From NCBI GenBank assembly GCA_002418835.1, contig DIEX01000031.1, positions 300,058 to 364,057 of the forward strand: a stretch of 64,000 nt of DNA, given 5' to 3'. Source of the stretch: Spirochaetia bacterium UBA5763 (GTDB taxonomy: Bacteria > Spirochaetota > UBA4802 > UBA5550). The position numbers and the translations under genes were made by a program. Below the pieces are notes generated by a model. It had not been told where the DNA came from and did no database searches. It was given only the letters and a program-made list of their open reading frames with translations. Positions 50,508 through 60,975 of the stretch are shown piece after piece (the first letter of the stretch is position 1; every line of letters starts with the position of its first letter).

Positions 50508-52424
50508 TTAACTGTACATCTTATCTATTGAATCCTTATACTTATCAAGAACTACTTTGCGTTTAACTTTGAGAGTAGGAGTCATCTCTCCGTCATTAAC
50601 TGTGAGACGTCTTGTAAGAATAGTATATTTTTTGATTGATTCGAATTCCTCAAGCTCTTTATTAACAGCCTGTATATCCTGATCAATCATCTTTTTAAGA
50701 ATTTCTTTTTCAACAAAGTCATCACCAACAGCAATACACATAGGCATGGGCTCTGTTACTTTTATAACTTTTGATTTATCGTAGTCGATTTTCTCCTTTT
50801 CAAAAAGTTCGATGAACGCATCAAAATTCGGAATTATAAGAGCTGCAACGAATTTTCTCTCACTACCAACCGGCACAGCAGTATCAATCCACTTGCTTAG
50901 AGAGAACTTGCTTTCAATTTTATTGGAAGCAACATTCTTCCCTGTATCAAGAACCATGAGGCCCTTTTTGCGATCAACAATTCTTATATAGCCCTCAGCA
51001 ACCTCTTCAACAATATCACCTGTTTTATAATACCCGTCATCGGTGAAAGCTTCTTTAGTAGCTTCCGGATTGTTCCAGTACATTGTGAAGATGTTGTCTC
51101 CACGCACCTGCCATTCACCGTCTTCCGCGATTCTCCCTTCAACGCCAATACATGTAAGGCCCACTGAACCTGGAAGAACTTTTCTGTCCCAGTTCAGATT
51201 AATGGTGTTCCAGGTCTCGGTTGCGCCGTACCCCTCGAATATCCGTATACCCATAGCCATGTAAGTTCTGCACAGGTCTGCCGGCAGGCTCCCCGCAGCG
51301 GAGAAAGCGAACCTGTATCTACCTCCCAGAAGATGTCTTACCTTGGAGTAAACAATTTTATCGAAAAGCTTATACTTGAATTTAAGCCAGAAGCCCAGTC
51401 CTTCGGTAAAATCAATTCCTTCACGCATGTCGATGAAACCTTTATCATCACTACGGGCATTTACCACCTTGAGACCTGTACTGATTGCTCCTTCAAAAAT
51501 CTTTTTCTTTAACGGGGACTTTGAAGTCTGTTCCCTCATCGCCATGTAAATCCTTTCATAGATTCGAGGCACTGACATAAATATCGTAGGCTTGAATATC
51601 TGAAGATCCTCAACTATTGTGAAAGGTGAAGAATATGCTATTGTCGCGGCAATCAGCATTGCAATGCCGTGGCCGCACTCTCTTTCATAAGTATGTGCAA
51701 GTGGCAGGAACGCCATGCTGACTTCGTCATCTCTGCAGAAGGGGACCTGTTTAAGGTCACGGCAGCAGGCTGCATTAAAACTGAGGTGAGTATGCACAAC
51801 ACCTTTCGGCATTCCTGTTGTTCCCGATGTGTAGACTATTGTCATGAAATCGGTCATTGTGACAGATCTCCATCTATGTTCGAATATATTTCTGTCTTTC
51901 GCGAGAAGCGATACTCCGCTTTTTCTTATTTCAGCGAAGTTTGTCACACCGTTTCCCGGGTCAGTTGTTGTTTCATTCATCATGATGATCTTCTGAAGCG
52001 CGGGAGTTTCTTTTTTTACTGCCAGGACTTTTTTCAGCATAAGCTCATCCTGAACATAGATAACTTTTGAGCCTGAATCGTTAAGTATGAATTTTATCTC
52101 CCCTTCTGAAAGAGTAGGGTAGATACATACTGTAACGCCACCCGCGCAGAGTATTGAGTAATCAGCCCAGACCCACTGCGGCGCTGTCTGACTTATTATT
52201 GCGGCACGGTCACCCTTTTCAAAACCTGAATCAATGAGCCCTGATGAGAGCTCTTTTACAAGCCGCCAGACTTCAGCATAAGTATTTTCCGCAGTCTCTG
52301 TTTTACCTGTGCGCCACCACTGGAATCTTTTATCACCGAACTTCACAGCATTTCTATGGAGGAGTTCGGGGCATGTCATCTCCTGAATGTACCATCTCTG
52401 GCTTGAACCTTTCTCTGACTTCAT
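50508..52424 (-). CDS. Long-chain acyl-CoA synthetase (AMP-forming)
   Basis: A 638-residue ligase of the FadD/FACL group activating fatty acids to acyl-CoA. The ATP loop TIVYTSGTTGMPKGVVHTH is near residue 197, FEGYGATETWNTINL near 400 and DGYYKTGDIVEEV near 462. The ribosome site AAAAAGGAGGAAGAT supports the start at 52424. It lacks membrane helices. With the crotonase-fold genes on both sides it extends the acyl-CoA catabolism of the 31-40 kb region. Confidence 0.93.
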   Translation of the reverse strand: MKSEKGSSQRWYIQEMTCPELLHRNAVKFGDKRFQWWRTGKTETAENTYAEVWRLVKELSSGLIDSGFEKGDRAAIISQTAPQWVWADYSILCAGGVTVCIYPTLSEGEIKFILNDSGSKVIYVQDELMLKKVLAVKKETPALQKIIMMNETTTDPGNGVTNFAEIRKSGVSLLAKDRNIFEHRWRSVTMTDFMTIVYTSGTTGMPKGVVHTHLSFNAACCRDLKQVPFCRDDEVSMAFLPLAHTYERECGHGIAMLIAATIAYSSPFTIVEDLQIFKPTIFMSVPRIYERIYMAMREQTSKSPLKKKIFEGAISTGLKVVNARSDDKGFIDMREGIDFTEGLGFWLKFKYKLFDKIVYSKVRHLLGGRYRFAFSAAGSLPADLCRTYMAMGIRIFEGYGATETWNTINLNWDRKVLPGSVGLTCIGVEGRIAEDGEWQVRGDNIFTMYWNNPEATKEAFTDDGYYKTGDIVEEVAEGYIRIVDRKKGLMVLDTGKNVASNKIESKFSLSKWIDTAVPVGSERKFVAALIIPNFDAFIELFEKEKIDYDKSKVIKVTEPMPMCIAVGDDFVEKEILKKMIDQDIQAVNKELEEFESIKKYTILTRRLTVNDGEMTPTLKVKRKVVLDKYKDSIDKMYS

Positions 52425-52626
52425 ATCTTCCTCCTTTTTAATCATTACTATAATATTTTTTAATGATTGTCAAACAGATTATAGAATTGAATAATTTAAA
52501 TTTAATAATAAGTTTAAAATATCTTTTAAAAACATATATGAGATAAATAATCCTTCTTGTAGAGTGGGGTATAAAAAGGATTCCGGGTAAATTTTATCAG
52601 GAATTTATAGAAATTTCAGGTTGGAT

Positions 52627-52661
52627 GATGTAATCCGGCAATTTAATCACCGGATTACATC
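52627..52661 (-). terminator. Hairpin after the dienoyl-CoA isomerase gene
   Basis: GATGTAATCCGG and CCGGATTACATC, a perfect 12-bp stem with an 11-base loop, directly after the stop of the minus-strand gene at 52669. The tail is not T-rich. Confidence 0.5.
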
Positions 52662-52668
52662 TGAATAA

Positions 52669-53487
52669 TTAAGTACCGGGAAACTGCGGTTTTGTTTTTT
52701 TCGCGAATGATTCAACAGCAGCCATAAGGTCATTTGAGGGAATAGTGTAGTTGCTCACTGCTGCGTTAAATTTAAGTGAATCTTCAATTGACTTGCCGAT
52801 TCCATATTTAAGAACTGCTTTAGATGCCTGCACTGCAAGAGGAGAGTTGTCTGCAATCTGCTGCGCCATCTTTTCAGCTTCAATAAGGAGTTCTTCGTAA
52901 TTGTCATAAACAGCATTTACAAGGTTAACTTCTTTTGCTCTTTGAGCATCAATATCCTTTGCGGTAAAAGCAAGCTCCCTTGCAACTCCCTGGCCCACGA
53001 TCTGCGGTATCCTCTGGAGAACTCCAACATCGGCTACAAATCCTATTGCCGCCTCTCTGAGGGAGAAAGTTGAATCCTTTGTACATAATCTTATATCACA
53101 TGCTGTTACCACATCAAGGCCCCCCCCTATGCAGTAGGAGTGGATTGCAGCGATTACAGGTTTGCGGCATTTCTCCATGGCGGAGATGCCGTTCTGAAGG
53201 AGCTCGATTTTTTCGAAGAATTTACGCTTAATTCCGCCGAATTGCTGTTTCTCCATCAGTTCGCTGAACAGCGGTATCATGGAGAGAAGATCTATGCCTG
53301 CGGAAAAGCATGAACCTTTGCCTGCCATAATGACAACCCTGATATTATCGTCTTCATCAAGATCTTTAAAAATAGGAACTGTTTCAGTCCATGCCGGGGG
53401 ATTCATACTGTTTTTTTTGTCGGGCCTGTTGAGCCAGACCCATGCTATGGGGCCTTTTTTCTCAACAGAATAGAATTCGTAACTCAT
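52669..53487 (-). CDS. Crotonase-family protein, dienoyl-CoA isomerase (ECH1)-like
   Basis: A 272-residue crotonase. GKGSCFSAGIDLLSM and AIHSYCIGGGLDVVTACDIR give the oxyanion hole. FSLREAAIGFVADVGVLQR has Glu and Asp in the places used by delta(3,5)-delta(2,4)-dienoyl-CoA isomerase, which distinguishes it from ordinary hydratases, and ELAFTAKDIDAQRAKEVNLV follows as in ECH1. It would process polyunsaturated acyl-CoA. Expression as a single gene is suggested by flanking gaps. Confidence 0.87.
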   Translation of the reverse strand: MSYEFYSVEKKGPIAWVWLNRPDKKNSMNPPAWTETVPIFKDLDEDDNIRVVIMAGKGSCFSAGIDLLSMIPLFSELMEKQQFGGIKRKFFEKIELLQNGISAMEKCRKPVIAAIHSYCIGGGLDVVTACDIRLCTKDSTFSLREAAIGFVADVGVLQRIPQIVGQGVARELAFTAKDIDAQRAKEVNLVNAVYDNYEELLIEAEKMAQQIADNSPLAVQASKAVLKYGIGKSIEDSLKFNAAVSNYTIPSNDLMAAVESFAKKTKPQFPGT

Positions 53488-53695
53488 ATTGTTCTCCTGG
53501 TGCTTCTATGTGGGATTATTTACTATAGCAATAACAATTAAAGTCAGGTTGAGTCATTTAACTTTTTAATCGTCAGGAGCTATCGAAAAACAATTATCAT
53601 AAGAGTTATATAATGAAATCAACTATTTTAATATGTTTAATCTGAAGGTTTTTTATGGTCTGTGAATATTCACAAAGTTCAGGACTGCAGGATTA

Positions 53696-55846
53696 TTAAA
53701 GTAGGTCTGCAAGTTTTTTCAGGTTAACAGGTTTTGTGATATAACCGTTAAAACCTTCACTGATGCATTTATCAATTGTTGTCTGCATAATGTGAGCGCT
53801 CATTGCGTGTATAACAACTGAACGGTTTTCTTCACCTGCGGCTCCATTACGGATACGTTTCATAGATTCAAGTCCGTCCATTACAGGCATCTCAAGATCC
53901 ATTAAAACGACATCGAAGCACCGGTTTTTAAGATGCTCAATTACCTCTTCCCCGTTTTCCGCAACAGCAAATTCATGCCCCAGCTTTTTCATATAAGCTT
54001 CGATGAGTCTTCTGTTGAGTGCGTTGTCTTCAGCGATAAGTACCCGTTTCAAATCAGTACAGGAGTTGTTTAGAAGTTCTGTATCCTGTTTCACGGGCTT
54101 TACGCCTGTAAAAAGCGGTATAATAAAACTGAAAGTGCTACCCTGTCCTGATATGCTCTTAACCCTGATATCACCATCCATCAGTTTTATCAGCTGCTTT
54201 GAAATAGACAGGCCCAGACCTGTCCCGCCGTATTTTCTGAATGTGCTGCTGTCGGCCTGGGTGAAACTTTCGAATATAAGTTCAAGCTTATCTTCAGAGA
54301 TGCCTATTCCGGTGTCAATAACGGAAAATTCAAGAAATTGTGAAACGTCAGATGAGTGATTGAATCCACTTCCGTCTGTTACTGCAACATTTAATGTAAC
54401 TGAACCCCGTGGAGTGAATTTCAGGGCATTTCCAATGAGATTAATTAATATCTGTTTAAGACGTTCAGGAGCTGTTTTGATAAATTGAGGAACAGTGTTC
54501 ATAATGTTAATTTTTAATTCAAGCTTCCTGTTTACAGCATGGATATTCATTACCCTGTATACGCTTTCAGTGAGCCGGGTGAGATCTGTATCGACCATAT
54601 CAATTTCGATTCTGCCTGCTTCTATTTTTGAAAGATCAAGTATATCATTAATCAGTATAAGCAGGTATTCGGCGGAATCTTTCACTGTATCAAGGTACTC
54701 CTTTCTTTCGGCTTCACTATCAGTGAGCAGAGCAAGGTCTGTCATCCCCAGAATTGAATTCATCGGTGTGCGTATTTCATGGCTCATTGAAGCGAGGAAT
54801 TTTGATTTGGCTTCAGTGGCCTGTTCAGCCCTCTCCCTCTCGATTTTTAGTTTGCTTTCATATTCAAGCCTTTCAGTAAAGTCCTGAAGCATAACGTAAA
54901 CAATGGTTGAACTATCAACCTGAAATGTTTCAATAGTTATAAAACAGTGTTTTAGAGATCCGCTCACTGTCCTCAGGGTAATCTCCCTGTTGAAGAGATG
55001 TTTTTTCTCAACTGCCTCAACCACGATGTCGATTAATTCACCCGGTTTATCATTAAGATTCAGGTCATAGGGTGTTTTGCCTATTATTTCATCTCTTGAG
55101 TATTCAAGTAGTTCCAGAAGCGCATTATTCGCATCGATTATTTTTGCAGTTCTATAATCGATCATGGCCATTGGCGCAATCCCTGAATAGAAAGACTTGG
55201 CAAATTTATCTTCTGTCTGAGTCAGTTTTTCTATGATCAGATCATTCTCAATCTTCAGGCTGAGAGATCTTCCGAGACTGCGGTTTATCCTGTATGCAGT
55301 GATTGATATTATTGTAAGAAATAGAATAATAAGGTAGCCTACAATACGGAAATCATTTATATCTGAATTGAGATAATAAATAATATAAGGAAGAAGTGAC
55401 AGAGAGTTGAATATTATAAATGACAGCATGCTTGTGGCAAGAATGCTTACAGATCCTGAGCATGTAGCGCTTATTAGCAGAAGAATGAATATTTTGTTCA
55501 CGTCGTCGCTCATGCCGGAAACAAAAAATACGCTGGAGCCTATACTTGTTCCCGTAAGAACAGTCGTAGTGTAAAAGAGCCCCCGCCAGAATTTTTCATC
55601 TCCGGTTCTGAATGTTTTCCTTTTATAAAACACTGAAGCAATAAGTTTAATTAAATAAACTGAAATTGCTGACGGCAGCCATACGCTGTTGGCAAGAGTA
55701 TTGTAATTAACTTCACCATACTCCACTCTGTAAAAAAAAGATATTAAAAGTGAGAGAATTATGAGCAGTACAACACTCTGAAAAGAATTCTGATAAAGAA
55801 TATCGAGTTTAAGTTCCCTGAGCTGATTGTTTATAGATTTAATCAT
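53696..55846 (-). CDS. Membrane hybrid sensor histidine kinase with PAS and receiver domains
   Basis: A 716-residue kinase. About six hydrophobic helices between residues 20 and 190 form a membrane sensor. A PAS domain (about 205-330, DYRTAKIIDANNALLELLEY) follows, then HisKA with SMSHEIRTPMNS (His near 357), HATPase (N-box ILINLIGNALKFTPRG near 470, DTGIGI, GGTGLGLSISKQL), and a receiver from about 600 (RVLIAEDNALNRRL, VVLMDLEMPVMDG). All catalytic motifs are intact. There is no output domain, so a phosphotransfer partner is expected elsewhere. Confidence 0.92.
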   Translation of the reverse strand: MIKSINNQLRELKLDILYQNSFQSVVLLIILSLLISFFYRVEYGEVNYNTLANSVWLPSAISVYLIKLIASVFYKRKTFRTGDEKFWRGLFYTTTVLTGTSIGSSVFFVSGMSDDVNKIFILLLISATCSGSVSILATSMLSFIIFNSLSLLPYIIYYLNSDINDFRIVGYLIILFLTIISITAYRINRSLGRSLSLKIENDLIIEKLTQTEDKFAKSFYSGIAPMAMIDYRTAKIIDANNALLELLEYSRDEIIGKTPYDLNLNDKPGELIDIVVEAVEKKHLFNREITLRTVSGSLKHCFITIETFQVDSSTIVYVMLQDFTERLEYESKLKIERERAEQATEAKSKFLASMSHEIRTPMNSILGMTDLALLTDSEAERKEYLDTVKDSAEYLLILINDILDLSKIEAGRIEIDMVDTDLTRLTESVYRVMNIHAVNRKLELKINIMNTVPQFIKTAPERLKQILINLIGNALKFTPRGSVTLNVAVTDGSGFNHSSDVSQFLEFSVIDTGIGISEDKLELIFESFTQADSSTFRKYGGTGLGLSISKQLIKLMDGDIRVKSISGQGSTFSFIIPLFTGVKPVKQDTELLNNSCTDLKRVLIAEDNALNRRLIEAYMKKLGHEFAVAENGEEVIEHLKNRCFDVVLMDLEMPVMDGLESMKRIRNGAAGEENRSVVIHAMSAHIMQTTIDKCISEGFNGYITKPVNLKKLADLL

Positions 55847-55865
55847 CCTTTATTCTTTCCTGTTG

Positions 55866-56954
55866 TTACCCTGCTGTGCGGGTATTGCCGGATTTAACAC
55901 CGGACTCTTCAAGCATCTTCAGAAGATACACGTCGAGAAAAACCAGGGTGGAGCGGGGGAATGTGATTTTCTTAAGCCGGTTGATTAAAGGATCATCTAT
56001 CGCACAGTATTTCTCATATAGTTCGTCGAATGAAAGACCGGTGCTTATTTTTTTAATGAAGCTGCTGGTGAGATTATAAATATGTTCATGTTTTTCAATT
56101 ATATCAGAGATATAGCTGATTATTTTTTCATTACCTGTAACAGGGGGGTAATGCCCCTGACAGAGAAGTTCTATCTTTTCACTCTGCACAAGTTGAAGAA
56201 GAAACTTTTGTGACTCGATTGTTTCTTTAAGTGTGCCATATTGTATGTCGTTAGGAGTGAGAAAATTCAGCGCGTCACCTGCGATGAGTATGCTGCTGTT
56301 TTTATGATAATATACTGTATGGCAGTCTGAGTGACCCGGTGCCTCCATTGCATAAAGAGAATCGTCTAATATCCAGCCTTTTGTTTTCATTCCGCTGAAG
56401 CTGAGTTCAGTCATTTCAGCCGGTTTAAGATATTGTACGTATTTTTTACCTGAATATATCCGTCCTATGCTTTTGAGTGATAATATGTATGATACTGTAA
56501 ATAAAAGAGGTTCAGCAATATATCTGGAGTAAATCTCTCTTTTCAGGAGGAGCCTGATTACAGTATTATTGAAAACACCGAGCCTTTTTAAAAAACCCTC
56601 TTTAGGCATGTCCCGATACATTCTGAGGATCTGCCCTGAAGCATTTGTCCTGAGATAATTAATTTTTGATGAGACGTTTTCGTGGTATATGATCGGATAA
56701 TTTTTACCTGCAAGTCTGCCGTTGTTAGCTATGTGATCATTGTGATAATGTGTGCAGAGTATTGTGTAGTCGCCGGAGTGCTCTAACTGTTTTTTAATAC
56801 TCATCAGTCTTTTTTTCCCGCATGAGGAGTCAATTATGTATTTGCAGCTGCCAGCTGAGAGTATATATGTATTGGCATAATTGGTTGCTCTGCCGTCTTT
56901 AACCGGTTCAGCAAAGTATATCATTCCTCTATTGTTGTAAGTATCAATCATCAT
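55866..56954 (-). CDS. MBL-fold metallo-hydrolase
   Basis: A 362-residue hydrolase. ILCTHYHNDHIANNG gives the HxHxDH-type site (HYHNDH), APGHSDCHTVYYH the next histidine and LLCQGHYPPV the last. A helical insertion lies at about residues 105-180. The cytoplasmic location follows from the lack of a signal. It sits 19 bases before the hybrid kinase start on the same strand, so the two may be cotranscribed and linked in one signalling or detoxification response. Confidence 0.82.
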   Translation of the reverse strand: MMIDTYNNRGMIYFAEPVKDGRATNYANTYILSAGSCKYIIDSSCGKKRLMSIKKQLEHSGDYTILCTHYHNDHIANNGRLAGKNYPIIYHENVSSKINYLRTNASGQILRMYRDMPKEGFLKRLGVFNNTVIRLLLKREIYSRYIAEPLLFTVSYILSLKSIGRIYSGKKYVQYLKPAEMTELSFSGMKTKGWILDDSLYAMEAPGHSDCHTVYYHKNSSILIAGDALNFLTPNDIQYGTLKETIESQKFLLQLVQSEKIELLCQGHYPPVTGNEKIISYISDIIEKHEHIYNLTSSFIKKISTGLSFDELYEKYCAIDDPLINRLKKITFPRSTLVFLDVYLLKMLEESGVKSGNTRTAG

Positions 56955-57013
56955 AGTGCAACTGTAAACTCCTTCATTAAAATAATATAATGAAAAAACC
57001 GGGATCTTAACTA

Positions 57014-58306
57014 TTATTTTACTATCTGCTGCTTTAACGGCAGAGTGAATGAAAATTCAGCCCATTCATTCTGCTTCGATTCAGCCTTAATATGCCCTTT
57101 ATGCATCTGGATTATTTTCCATGTGGTATACAGTCCCACACCTGTACCTTTCCGCTTCATGAGCTCATCAGTTTCAATGCGGGAAAATTTTCTGAATAGT
57201 TTAGATTTTGCCTCTTCCGGAAATCCGGGCCCGGTGTTACGTACTGATACATGTAATTGTAACTCATCTGAAAATACCGTTACATCAATCCGGCCGCTTT
57301 CATTGCCGTATTTCACGGCATTGCTCATAAGATTATTCATCACTATCTTCATCAGATTTTTGTCGCAGTCCACTGTAATTTCTGATTTCATATTTATATT
57401 AAGTGAAATTTTCTTCTCTGCAACCTGGGGGGAGATAATTTCAGCTGTTTCATCTATTATTTCTTTTCCAAAACTGCATTCCTGGAAGTATGCTCCGATG
57501 TTTTCATTCTCAAATCTGGAGAGGGTGAGGTACTCAGATGTCATTTCTCTTAAAAATTTAGCTTTACTTACCATTCGCTGAACATAATCCCTGTGCTTCG
57601 GGTCCATGGCTCCGAAGTATCCACCGGCAAGTGTGTTTCCCAGAGATATTATTGAGTCAAGGGGACTTTTAAGTTCATGGCTTACAAAGCTCAGCATCTC
57701 CATGTATGAATTAATGGCTTCTGTGAGTTTTTCGATTCTGTATGCTTTTTCAACAGCCTGTCCAATCCTCTCTATGATCAGCAGATTCATGAGCACGTGG
57801 TTTGTATTATATATCTCAGTTTTTCCGGAACTGATAAAAAGGAGTCCCACCGGACGCCCCTCCACTGATATCGGGCAGGTGATGCTGGAGTTTATCCCTT
57901 CTTTTATAAGAAGCTCAGTTGAATCACTTGCAGGGTGAGTTTTAAGATATTCCTTTAAATTATTGATGATCCTCGGAGTGCCTGCCGCGAATACTTTTTC
58001 AAGTGAACTGTTGTCTATATCAGCACTGTACCCTTTATCCATCCAGATTCCGGTATAGTTTGTTCTGACATGGTAAACTGTTAATCTGCGGCCGTTCTCT
58101 TCAAAAAAAGAGAGTGCTATTCTGTCGCAGGGGATTATCTCCTGGATATTGATGAAGAGGAAATCAATTATCTCCCCCAGTGTCTCCTGAGATGCTACTT
58201 TACTATTAATATGTTCCAATATCTTTGATGTTTTTTCATTATTAAAATCAGCCTCTGTCACGTTTAAATCAGGATATATTAAAGGTGTTTTGTGTGAATC
58301 AGCCAT
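57014..58306 (-). CDS. GAF-domain sensor histidine kinase
   Basis: A 430-residue soluble kinase. The GAF domain spans about 35-190 (IDFLFINIQEIIPCDRIALS, GINSSITCPISVEGRPVGLL). HisKA carries SFVSHELKSPLDS with the phosphoacceptor His near residue 209, and HATPase has MNNLMSNAVKYGN, NTGPGF and KGTGVGLYTTWKI. It senses a cytoplasmic ligand. It is the first gene of a minus-strand run; a 241-base gap with weak promoter-like features separates it from the divergent Cache kinase. Confidence 0.92.
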   Translation of the reverse strand: MADSHKTPLIYPDLNVTEADFNNEKTSKILEHINSKVASQETLGEIIDFLFINIQEIIPCDRIALSFFEENGRRLTVYHVRTNYTGIWMDKGYSADIDNSSLEKVFAAGTPRIINNLKEYLKTHPASDSTELLIKEGINSSITCPISVEGRPVGLLFISSGKTEIYNTNHVLMNLLIIERIGQAVEKAYRIEKLTEAINSYMEMLSFVSHELKSPLDSIISLGNTLAGGYFGAMDPKHRDYVQRMVSKAKFLREMTSEYLTLSRFENENIGAYFQECSFGKEIIDETAEIISPQVAEKKISLNINMKSEITVDCDKNLMKIVMNNLMSNAVKYGNESGRIDVTVFSDELQLHVSVRNTGPGFPEEAKSKLFRKFSRIETDELMKRKGTGVGLYTTWKIIQMHKGHIKAESKQNEWAEFSFTLPLKQQIVK

Positions 58307-58547
58307 TTGAATTTGCCCCCAGTGTTATTTGTCTATATATTCCTTATATATTATATAATTTTTCTAATTGAAATTGTTGAACCGGCAGTTTTTTATTTTT
58401 ATGTATCTAAGAACGGTTTAATCATCCGGTCAAGTGACTTTATTGTTGTTGACTGGTAAAATCAGTTACATGTATTAATGAAAATGTGGCTTTTTCAATT
58501 ACTTTATTTCACTATTTTCTATGGGCATGTGAAAAGGATCGGTTATT

Positions 58548-60491
58548 ATGAAAATAAAGTTCAGAAATAGTTTAAGAAATAAGATCCTTTTCGGATTCCT
58601 TCTTCTTGTCCTTGCAACCGGCGGTTCTTCTCTTTTTATAGGTTATCAGACAATTTATAAAGGCCTTCTGAGTCAGGCTTACGAAACAGTACGCAGTGAT
58701 CTTAGCACAGCAGAGTATCTCTATTATAACAGGCTTTACCAGAATAAAATGGCAATAGGTTATATGTCACGTGTTGAATATATGAAAAATGCCATCCTGA
58801 GCGGGAATGGTACATTCCTGTATAACAAGTTTATGGAAGTGAAGGATTATCTCGGTATTGATATACTCATTATAACTGATGCCCGTGGTAAAGTAATTCA
58901 ACGGATAAACAACAGAAATTTTAAGGGAGACAATGTTCTTCAGATAGACCCCATAAGACAGGCAATTGAAACAGGGAAACAGATATCCGGAACAAGCATT
59001 CTTTCTCATGAGATCATCAGCAGAGAGGGAAATGAAATTGCTGATAAGGTCCTCATAAAGATAGTTCCCACAGAAAAGGGACGTAAACCGGAAAAGGATT
59101 ATGAAGACAGAGCTCTTGTACTTAATACAGCTACCCCGGTGCTGTTAAATAATAAAGTCATCGGAGTAATTTACGGAGCTACCATAAAAAATAACAATTT
59201 TGAAATAGTTGACCGCATACAGTCACTTTTTTTCAGAAAGGGGGGAAGGCTGCAGAAAAATAAACAGATTGGTACTGTGACAATTTTTCTGGAAGATATC
59301 CGTATATCAACAAATGTAATAAGCAGCGGAGGAGAAAGAACTGTAGGAACTCTTGTTTCTGAAGAAGTCTATGACAGAGTTTTCAAAAAAGGGGAGACAT
59401 GGATAGACAGGGCTTTTGTTGTTGATAAATGGTATATTGCCGGGTATACTCCTCTTGCCGATACAACCGGAAAAACCGTAGGCATCCTGTATGTCGGGGT
59501 GCCATCTGACAATTACAGATGGATGCAGACTAATACAGCGTCGTATGTATTACTGATAACAATTATTACATCACTTTTCGCAATAATTGTATCTGTATAT
59601 CTTCTGATGCGTATAATAAGGCCGATCAATGAGGTCGTTGAAATGTCGGATATTATAGCAGAGGGGGATTACAGCAGGAAACTCCGGCCATTCAGTGAAT
59701 ATGAACTCTCTCATCTCTCTTCTGCATTTAACAGGATGACAGACGCGATTTATGAAAGAGACTGCAGAATCAAGGAGACAGCACAGAATCAGATTGCCCA
59801 GTCAGAAAAGCTTGCGTCTCTCGGACGTCTGGCTTCGGGTATCGCACATGAAATTAATAATCCTTTAACCGGAATACTTACATACAGCAGCATGCTTAAA
59901 GAGGACCTTGCAGAGAGTCAATATCTTGATGACCTTCAGATTATAATTGATGAAACCATGAGATGCAGAAAGATTGTCCGGGGGATACTCGATTTTGCCC
60001 GTGAAACAAGTCTCGAAATACAGCCTCTTGATCTGAATAAAGCTCTTACAACAGCGGTCAGAATAATTGAAAAACATGTCACCTTCCGCAAAGTGAATAT
60101 TATAAAAGAATTTCAGCCTGATATCCCGGCAGTTAATGTGGACCTTGATCAGATGAAGTCTGTTTTTAATAATCTTCTTGTGAACGCTGCTGATGCTATG
60201 CCTGATGGAGGTGATCTGACAATCAGAACATCATATAATCCTGATGAGCGTATGGTTCATGTAACTTTCACTGATACCGGAACCGGAATCCCTGAAGAGA
60301 ATATGAGTAAAATATTTGATCCGTTTTTTACAACCAAGGAGCCGGGAAAAGGGACAGGACTCGGTCTCTCGGTTATTTATGGAATTATTGAGAAGCATAA
60401 CGGAGGCATATCCGTTAAAAGCGCTCCGGGAGAGGGTACTGTTTTCACAATAAAACTGCCGGTAGGTGAAGATGAAGCCTTCTGTAGCTGA
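58548..60491 (+). CDS. Cache-domain sensor histidine kinase
   Basis: A 647-residue membrane kinase. A first helix near residues 13-33, then an extracytoplasmic double-Cache-like domain (about 38-320, with DYLGIDILIITDARGKVIQR and YIAGYTPLADTTGKTVGIL), a second helix near 330-350, HAMP (about 350-405), HisKA with SGIAHEINNPLTG (His near 434), HATPase with FNNLLVNAADAMPDGG, DTGTGIPEENM and GTGLGLSVIYGI. It senses small molecules outside the cell. The 3' end overlaps the next gene by about 20 bases, so the downstream genes form one signalling operon. Confidence 0.93.
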   Translation: MKIKFRNSLRNKILFGFLLLVLATGGSSLFIGYQTIYKGLLSQAYETVRSDLSTAEYLYYNRLYQNKMAIGYMSRVEYMKNAILSGNGTFLYNKFMEVKDYLGIDILIITDARGKVIQRINNRNFKGDNVLQIDPIRQAIETGKQISGTSILSHEIISREGNEIADKVLIKIVPTEKGRKPEKDYEDRALVLNTATPVLLNNKVIGVIYGATIKNNNFEIVDRIQSLFFRKGGRLQKNKQIGTVTIFLEDIRISTNVISSGGERTVGTLVSEEVYDRVFKKGETWIDRAFVVDKWYIAGYTPLADTTGKTVGILYVGVPSDNYRWMQTNTASYVLLITIITSLFAIIVSVYLLMRIIRPINEVVEMSDIIAEGDYSRKLRPFSEYELSHLSSAFNRMTDAIYERDCRIKETAQNQIAQSEKLASLGRLASGIAHEINNPLTGILTYSSMLKEDLAESQYLDDLQIIIDETMRCRKIVRGILDFARETSLEIQPLDLNKALTTAVRIIEKHVTFRKVNIIKEFQPDIPAVNVDLDQMKSVFNNLLVNAADAMPDGGDLTIRTSYNPDERMVHVTFTDTGTGIPEENMSKIFDPFFTTKEPGKGTGLGLSVIYGIIEKHNGGISVKSAPGEGTVFTIKLPVGEDEAFCS

Positions 60492-60960
60492 AATACTCAG
60501 AACTGAAATTACTCCTGAAAAATATGGAGAGGCGATAAAGTCTTTTGATGGAGAGTTTGTCTTCGACCGTGAAACAATGATGGACTTTGGTGAAGTGTAT
60601 TGTTTATTATATCCTGAATCTGTTAATCACGGGGATTCAGTACAGGTGGTTACAGGCTATAAGCTTGTAAGAATAACAATTATAGAAAATCTTCTTGCGG
60701 GAATAGATAGCAGACTTAAGCCGCTCTACAGGGAGATGCTCATTTCAGCTTCAGGAGTGGCTAAATTGATGCCGGAGGTACTGGCTGTTGCCGGTCGTGA
60801 AAGCACTGTTGATACTTATAAGAGTCTTGACATTAAAGTAAAAGATATTAAATCCGTAATAGATACACTTCCCAACAGCGTTATAAAAGAACGCTTCACA
60901 GGTGGAGTCAGCGTATTTTATAATACGCTTTATCTGATAAAAAAAAGTCTTGATATCTGA
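60472..60960 (+). CDS. Hypothetical protein inside a signalling operon
   Basis: A 162-residue helical protein of no family I recognise. Its start lies within the end of the Cache kinase gene (ATG at 60466 or 60472; the latter is used). ITIIENLLAGIDSRLKPLY and VFYNTLYLIKKSLDI are amphipathic helices, and the middle has KSVIDTLPNSVIKER. It contains a predicted helical bundle with few charges at its centre. Position between a kinase and a kinase-receiver protein suggests a phosphotransfer or adaptor role, but no conserved histidine in an HPt-like motif is visible. Confidence 0.6.
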   Translation: MKPSVAEILRTEITPEKYGEAIKSFDGEFVFDRETMMDFGEVYCLLYPESVNHGDSVQVVTGYKLVRITIIENLLAGIDSRLKPLYREMLISASGVAKLMPEVLAVAGRESTVDTYKSLDIKVKDIKSVIDTLPNSVIKERFTGGVSVFYNTLYLIKKSLDI

Positions 60961-60975
60961 CAAACCGGCAAAAAT